A stretch of DNA of 64,000 nt from assembly GCA_944381625.1 (NCBI GenBank), contig CALWLW010000002.1, positions 372,001 to 436,000 of the forward strand, given 5' to 3'. The position numbers and the translations under genes were made by a program. This document shows positions 60,522-64,000 of the stretch, piece by piece (position 1 is the stretch's first letter; every line of letters starts with the position of its first letter). Below the pieces are notes generated by a model. It was not told the origin of the DNA. It ran no database searches and saw only the letters and a list, made by a program, of their open reading frames with translations. The stretch is from an uncultured Lachnoclostridium sp. GTDB taxonomy: Bacteria; Bacillota; Clostridia; Lachnospirales; Lachnospiraceae.

Positions 60522-61931
60522 ATGGAATGGAAAAAACTGCTCTGTCCGGATCGTATCCGGGCGTACCGGGGGCGTCCGGGCTCCGGGGACCTGCGGACAG
60601 AATTTGAAAAAGATTATCATCGGATCATCGGGAGTGCCTCGTTCCGGCGGCTCCAGGACAAGACTCAGGTCTTCCCCCTGGACCGCAGCGATTTTATCCG
60701 TACCCGGCTGACCCACTCCCTGGAGGTGTCGTCGTTTGCAAAATCCCTGGGACAGAATATCTCGGAGGAGATCCTGAGAAATATCAAAGATCCGGGATTT
60801 CTCCCTTCCTATAAGGCGGACGTCTGCGACATCCTGCAGTGCGCGGGACTGCTGCACGATATCGGGAATCCGCCCTTCGGGCATTTTGGGGAGACGGCGA
60901 TCCGGGACTGGTTCCGGCAGAGACTGCCGGAGCTGACCTGGAAGGGGAGACCGCTGACCCAGGTGCTGAGTCCGCAGATGCAGGAGGATTTTTACCAGTT
61001 TGAGGGCAACACCCAGGCCCTGCGCCTGGTGACGAAGCTTCATTATCTGGTGGACGAACACGGCATGAACCTGACCAAAGGGCTTCTGGGGACAATCATC
61101 AAATATCCCGTCTCCTCTGTGGAGATCGACAAGAAAAGCGGCGACATCCGAACCAAGAAGATGGGATATTTTTACGCCGACCGGGAGGTGTTCCGGGAGA
61201 TCCAGGAAAGCACCGGGACGCTCGGACGGCGGCATCCGCTGGCCTTCGTCCTGGAGGCGGCGGACGACATCGCCTACCGGACGGCGGATATTGAGGACGC
61301 GTTCAAAAAGGGATGTATTACTTTCGAACGTCTGGTACAAGAGCTGAAAGATTATTGCCCGGACAGGCAGGACGGGGAATATGAGGATATGGTGAGACTT
61401 CTGGAACGGCGCAAAGAGAGGGCCGTGGAAAAGGGAATGAGCCGGCCGGATGCCAACGCGGTGCAGAACTGGGCGGTTCAGATCCAGGGAAAGATGATCC
61501 GCAGCGCCACCGCCGGATTTGTACGCCATTATGAGGAACTGATGAATGGGACGTATAAGAAGGATCTGTTCTGGGAGATGCCGGGGACGCTGATGATGGA
61601 GGCGCTGGGGGACGTGGCCTACCGCTACGCGTTTATCTCCGCCCCCATCTTGAAGCTGGAGATCGGCGCGGACGCCATCTTCCGTTTCCTTCTGGAGCAT
61701 TTTGTGGACGCGGCCATCCGGTACGATTCCGGAGAGCCCATGTCGGCAGTGCAGGAAAAGATGATCAGCATGCTGTCGGACAACTATAAAGCGGTCTATC
61801 ATATCTATGCCAGGGGAAAGGATGAGACAGAGCGGCTGTATCTGAGGCTGCTGCTGGTGACGGACGAGATCTGCGGCATGACGGACAGCTACGCCAAGGA
61901 TCTGTATCTGGAATTTAGCGGGATCAGGTGA
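60522..61931 (+). CDS. dgt: Deoxyguanosinetriphosphate triphosphohydrolase
   Basis: HD-domain dNTP triphosphohydrolase, 469 aa, releasing triphosphate from dGTP. Metal ligands: H65 (RLTHSLEV), H112 and D113 (LLHDIGNPPFGHFGE), and D in EAADDIAY. The SASFRRLQDKTQVFPLDRSDFIRTR stretch (38-62) is the classic Dgt N-terminal signature. GGAG lies 8 bases before the ATG. Length fits long-form Dgt (E. coli 505 aa). Ends 2 bp from the convergent Spo0A-C gene. A role in dNTP balance or phage defence is known for the family, not shown here. Confidence 0.92.
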   Translation: MEWKKLLCPDRIRAYRGRPGSGDLRTEFEKDYHRIIGSASFRRLQDKTQVFPLDRSDFIRTRLTHSLEVSSFAKSLGQNISEEILRNIKDPGFLPSYKADVCDILQCAGLLHDIGNPPFGHFGETAIRDWFRQRLPELTWKGRPLTQVLSPQMQEDFYQFEGNTQALRLVTKLHYLVDEHGMNLTKGLLGTIIKYPVSSVEIDKKSGDIRTKKMGYFYADREVFREIQESTGTLGRRHPLAFVLEAADDIAYRTADIEDAFKKGCITFERLVQELKDYCPDRQDGEYEDMVRLLERRKERAVEKGMSRPDANAVQNWAVQIQGKMIRSATAGFVRHYEELMNGTYKKDLFWEMPGTLMMEALGDVAYRYAFISAPILKLEIGADAIFRFLLEHFVDAAIRYDSGEPMSAVQEKMISMLSDNYKAVYHIYARGKDETERLYLRLLLVTDEICGMTDSYAKDLYLEFSGIR

Positions 61932-61933
61932 GA

Positions 61934-62287
61934 TCATCCGTCTGAAAGCTCAGACGCAAGATGCTCTGCCAGAATAAAAATGAACTGGGATGAGGAGGGA
62001 CGTTTATCTAGCGGATATCCCGCTAACTGTGAAAGAAGCTCGGGGTGTGTTTTCCAGACCAGATTCACTACGGTGCGGATATTCCTTTCCACAGCATACC
62101 AGGAAGTGCGGTAATAAGCTGCCACGTCGGGATAGAGCCATTTTGTAACCAGTAAAAGTCGGCGTGGTTCTCCAATTGTCAGCAGGATGGCGTAGGCCGT
62201 ATGGAAGAAGCCGGTGTAGCTGGAGGTCACTCCCAGCTGCTGAAGGAGAATATAAATCTTCCTGAGGGTATGTGTATCAGGCCGCAT
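61934..62287 (-). CDS. Stand-alone Spo0A C-terminal DNA-binding domain protein
   Basis: 117-aa protein that aligns with the Spo0A effector domain only: ILLQQLGVTSSYTGFFHTAYAI, VTKWLYPDVAAYYRTSWYAVERNIRTVV and SSSQFIFILAEHLASEL correspond to the trans-activation and recognition helices (VERAIRHA in Spo0A). The phosphorylated receiver domain is absent, so it cannot respond to the phosphorelay in the usual way. It overlaps the upstream XRE gene by 11 bases and is translated with it. A Spo0A-box competitor or a regulator of its own is possible. Confidence 0.78.
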   Translation of the reverse strand: MRPDTHTLRKIYILLQQLGVTSSYTGFFHTAYAILLTIGEPRRLLLVTKWLYPDVAAYYRTSWYAVERNIRTVVNLVWKTHPELLSQLAGYPLDKRPSSSQFIFILAEHLASELSDG

Positions 62288-62543
62288 CGTGGCTGTCCTC
62301 CTCTTCGATTAATTTTCGAAGACTCTTGAGGAGATCCAGCACATCCTCTTCTGGCAGAATCAGAAGAAAGAATGCGAAAGTGGCCGCGGAGAAGCCATAT
62401 TTCCCGCGTTCCAGATCAATATAAGACCGCGGTGAGATACGAAGTTTTTCTGCCATGCGTTCCTGGGAGCACTGCAAAGTAAGCCGATAGCTGTGTACAC
62501 GGACCATGAGAAATTCTTTCAACAGTGACTGATACTGATGCAT
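62277..62543 (-). CDS. XRE-family HTH protein paired with Spo0A-C protein
   Basis: 88-aa Cro/CI-type DNA-binding protein. HTH in LTLQCSQERMAEKL and ISPRSYIDLERGKYGFSAATF (residues about 21-58), then an acidic helical tail likely for dimerisation. AAGGGG lies 9 bases before the ATG. It overlaps the Spo0A-C gene by 11 bases. An imperfect dyad 59-82 bp upstream is a candidate operator for autoregulation. Confidence 0.75.
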   Translation of the reverse strand: MHQYQSLLKEFLMVRVHSYRLTLQCSQERMAEKLRISPRSYIDLERGKYGFSAATFAFFLLILPEEDVLDLLKSLRKLIEEEDSHDAA

Positions 62544-62601
62544 GATGAAAACCCCTTATTCCGACAGATTCTATGAAAATTTTAAAAGAAATGGAAAATA
62601 T

Positions 62602-62625
62602 TACCATGAGGCGCACCTCAGGGTA
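62602..62625. promoter_or_regulatory. Candidate operator dyad
   Basis: TACC-A-TGAGG-CGCA-CCTCA-G-GGTA, imperfect 24-bp dyad in the spacer between the XRE/Spo0A-C pair and the HAD gene. Binding by either regulator is inferred. Confidence 0.4.
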
Positions 62626-62675
62626 TCTAATATATAACGTGGAAATGTGCCGAAAATGACAGGAAAAATAAAAAA

Positions 62676-62704
62676 TTGACAAATAATGATGATCTCTGTA
62701 GAAT
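62676..62704 (+). promoter_or_regulatory. Promoter of the beta-PGM-like HAD gene
   Basis: Consensus TTGACA at 62676-62681, 17-bp spacer, TAGAAT at 62699-62704. Confidence 0.75.
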
Positions 62705-62728
62705 CAAAGAAAAATAGAGGTGGATAGA

Positions 62729-63376
62729 GTGAAGAAACGGGCTGTTATTTTTGATATGGATGGTGTGTTGGTTGACAGTGAACCGGTCTATATACAAAGT
62801 TTCCGTGATTTTTTGAACAGACACGGCGGAAAAGCAGACGAATCTACGTTGAATAAAATCGCCGGAGCCAGCGCGAAACGGACCTGGGAATTGGTGGCTC
62901 AAATGTGGCGTGAACCCATCTCCCCTGAGAAAGTGAGAGGAATTTATAAGGGAGAACAGCCGGAATTTCTTATCCCGTACAGGGAGATTATGTTTCCAGG
63001 GATCGAGGAATTGCTGGGCTTTTTGAAAGAGAAGGGTATGATTCTTGCTGTGGCGTCTTCCTCGTCTCAGGCCTCCATCCAGAGGATGCTGGAAGAAACG
63101 GGTATAAAATCTTATTTTTCGTATGTTGTGAGCGGGGAAATGTTCAGGGAAAGCAAACCTCATCCGGAGATTTATTTGTACACCCTCTCCTGCCTGGGAC
63201 TTCCTGCAGATGACTGCCTGGCGGTGGAAGATTCTGCTTATGGCATTCAGGCGGCGAAAAGCGCCGGTTTGGAAGTGGCTGCGGTGAAGGATACAAGATT
63301 TTCCTATGATCAGTCAGGCGCGGACGTCTGGATTGAGCGGACGGCTGATTTGAGAAAGCTGTTTGAAGAAACGTAA
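62729..63376 (+). CDS. HAD hydrolase, beta-phosphoglucomutase-like
   Basis: 215-aa HAD-superfamily enzyme. Motif I IFDMDGVLVDSEP (nucleophile D9, acid D11), motif II VASSSSQASI, K in ESKPHPEIY, motif IV AVEDSAYGIQAA. The S-S-S and SKPHPE pattern is that of beta-phosphoglucomutase and related sugar phosphatases; mutase and phosphatase cannot be told apart here. The GTG at 62729 lies six bases after AGAGGTGG; a GTG at 62720 would overlap that site. Confidence 0.85.
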   Translation: MKKRAVIFDMDGVLVDSEPVYIQSFRDFLNRHGGKADESTLNKIAGASAKRTWELVAQMWREPISPEKVRGIYKGEQPEFLIPYREIMFPGIEELLGFLKEKGMILAVASSSSQASIQRMLEETGIKSYFSYVVSGEMFRESKPHPEIYLYTLSCLGLPADDCLAVEDSAYGIQAAKSAGLEVAAVKDTRFSYDQSGADVWIERTADLRKLFEET

Positions 63377-63390
63377 TGAAAAGAAGTAAG

Positions 63391-63422
63391 AAAAGGGGCT
63401 GTCGGGATGGGCAGCCCCTTTT
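63391..63422. terminator. Bidirectional terminator
   Basis: 11-bp stem (63391-63401 with 63412-63422) with A-rich left and T-rich right flanks, so it can serve the HAD gene and the convergent rfbD. Confidence 0.8.
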
Positions 63423-63435
63423 GGCAGCAAAAATA

Positions 63436-64000
63436 TTACAGCACTTCCTCCAGATACCGGCGCAGTGCGTCCTGCCAGGTGGGCAGGGGAGTGAAGCCGT
63501 TGGCGGCGAGCTTGCTCTTGTCCAATCGGGAGTTGAACGGACGTCTGGCCTTTGATTCCCCGTATTCCTCCGTAGTGACGGGAGTCACGGTGACGGCACT
63601 GTATTTCTTATGGCCCAGATCCGCCGCCTGGCGGAAGATCTCCACAGTGAAATCATACCAGCTGATATAGCCGCCTTCGTTGGTGGCGTGGTAATAACCG
63701 TATTTTTCTGTCTCGGCCATATCCACCAGCAGACGAGCCAGGTCGTAGGTGTAGGTGGGCGTGCCGATCTGGTCGTTGACCACCCTCAGATGATCGTGGG
63801 TTTTGCCCAGGTTCAGCATGGTCTTGATGAAGTTCTTGCCGTTGATACCAAAGACCCAGGCGATACGGATGATGAAATATTTCTCCAGGTTGGAGGAAAC
63901 GGCCAGCTCCCCTTCCAGCTTGGTCTGTCCGTATACGTTCAGCGGTTTATAATCCTTGCAGTCGGGCTGCCAGGGCTCGGTACCCTGGCCGTCGAAGACA
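63436..64000 (-). CDS. rfbD: dTDP-4-dehydrorhamnose reductase, 5' end outside window
   Basis: Last step of dTDP-L-rhamnose synthesis for cell-surface glycans. About 188 codons of the C-terminal part are present, the frame running off the right edge. Seen: the catalytic YGQTKLEGE (YxxxK) of the SDR fold, IIRIAWVFG, VNDQIGTPTYTYDLA and the RPFNSRLDKSKL substrate segment, all RmlD hallmarks. Shares a terminator with the HAD gene. Confidence 0.92.
   Translation of the reverse strand, partial: VFDGQGTEPWQPDCKDYKPLNVYGQTKLEGELAVSSNLEKYFIIRIAWVFGINGKNFIKTMLNLGKTHDHLRVVNDQIGTPTYTYDLARLLVDMAETEKYGYYHATNEGGYISWYDFTVEIFRQAADLGHKKYSAVTVTPVTTEEYGESKARRPFNSRLDKSKLAANGFTPLPTWQDALRRYLEEVL

Noticed and set aside
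1..64000. tRNA or rRNA genes
   Set aside because: No cloverleaf with TTCGA-type arm or CCA-adjacent acceptor and no rRNA-like stretch was recognised on reading both strands.

Overview
The window is a chromosomal segment from a strictly anaerobic, low-oxygen-tolerance Firmicute, most likely a gut Lachnospiraceae (Clostridia). Pointers are an [FeFe]-hydrogenase and its full HydE/G/F maturation set, type III glutamine synthetase, PolC, a Spo0A-type DNA-binding domain, class B sortase with its substrate, Gram-positive PTS systems with BglG/LicT antitermination, and strong AGGAGG ribosome-binding sites throughout. No species can be named from the sequence alone.

Layout. 1-3203: 3' part of hydB (with a one-base frameshift) and hydA. 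3320-5431: glnN on the minus strand. 5549-9234: hydE-hydG-hydF. 9243-19016: two tandem, partly identical J-domain-like/TPR genes, an HscC-like Hsp70 and a methyltransferase, run on directly from hydF. 19027-25373: an AT-richer island with a DeoR regulator and metallo-hydrolase diverging from ulaG-ulaC-ulaA-ulaB and a beta-propeller-like gene (ascorbate-type PTS). 25396-30621: a short promoter/terminator unit, a DUF1653 gene, an Mrp/NBP35 ATPase, a YdcF-like gene, a cytosolic Cu/Zn SOD and a LexA-box-controlled radical SAM/DNA-repair pair. 30898-34584: an HPr-like protein without the active-site His, then a RAT-controlled licT-crr-ptsG glucose-type PTS operon. 34709-37952: nuclease-helicase and a LysR regulator. 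38036-41034: lysine riboswitch and an amino-acid ABC transporter. 41160-44475: DUF1294, XRE regulator, sortase B and its wall-anchored substrate. 44628-47404: Rpn remnant, glyA, small Cys-rich gene, lipoprotein. 47475-56342: mnmM, then thyA-folA-ftsW-ispG-polC. 56340-59529: a highly structured element, then purA, HAD, PHP and YerC genes. 59598-64000: DUF1836, dgt, XRE plus Spo0A-C genes, a beta-PGM-like HAD enzyme and the end of rfbD.

How the parts work together. HydA/HydB form the core of an NAD-linked [FeFe]-hydrogenase, and HydE, HydG and HydF build its H-cluster. The J-domain/TPR proteins and HscC-like Hsp70 are physically continuous with hydF, which suggests, but does not prove, a chaperone role in the same process. 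Two PTS loci are controlled by different logic: DeoR repression for the ascorbate type, RNA antitermination for the glucose type. The lysine riboswitch lets a generic amino-acid ABC transporter be assigned as a likely lysine importer.

Items most worth follow-up: the hydB frameshift, the tandem duplication whose scar lies in hydF, the chaperone module beside the hydrogenase maturases, the SOS box on the radical SAM pair, a multi-hairpin element at the end of polC, paired palindromes carrying -10 boxes, and a receiver-less Spo0A DNA-binding protein encoded with an XRE repressor. No tRNA, rRNA, CRISPR array or intact insertion sequence was seen.
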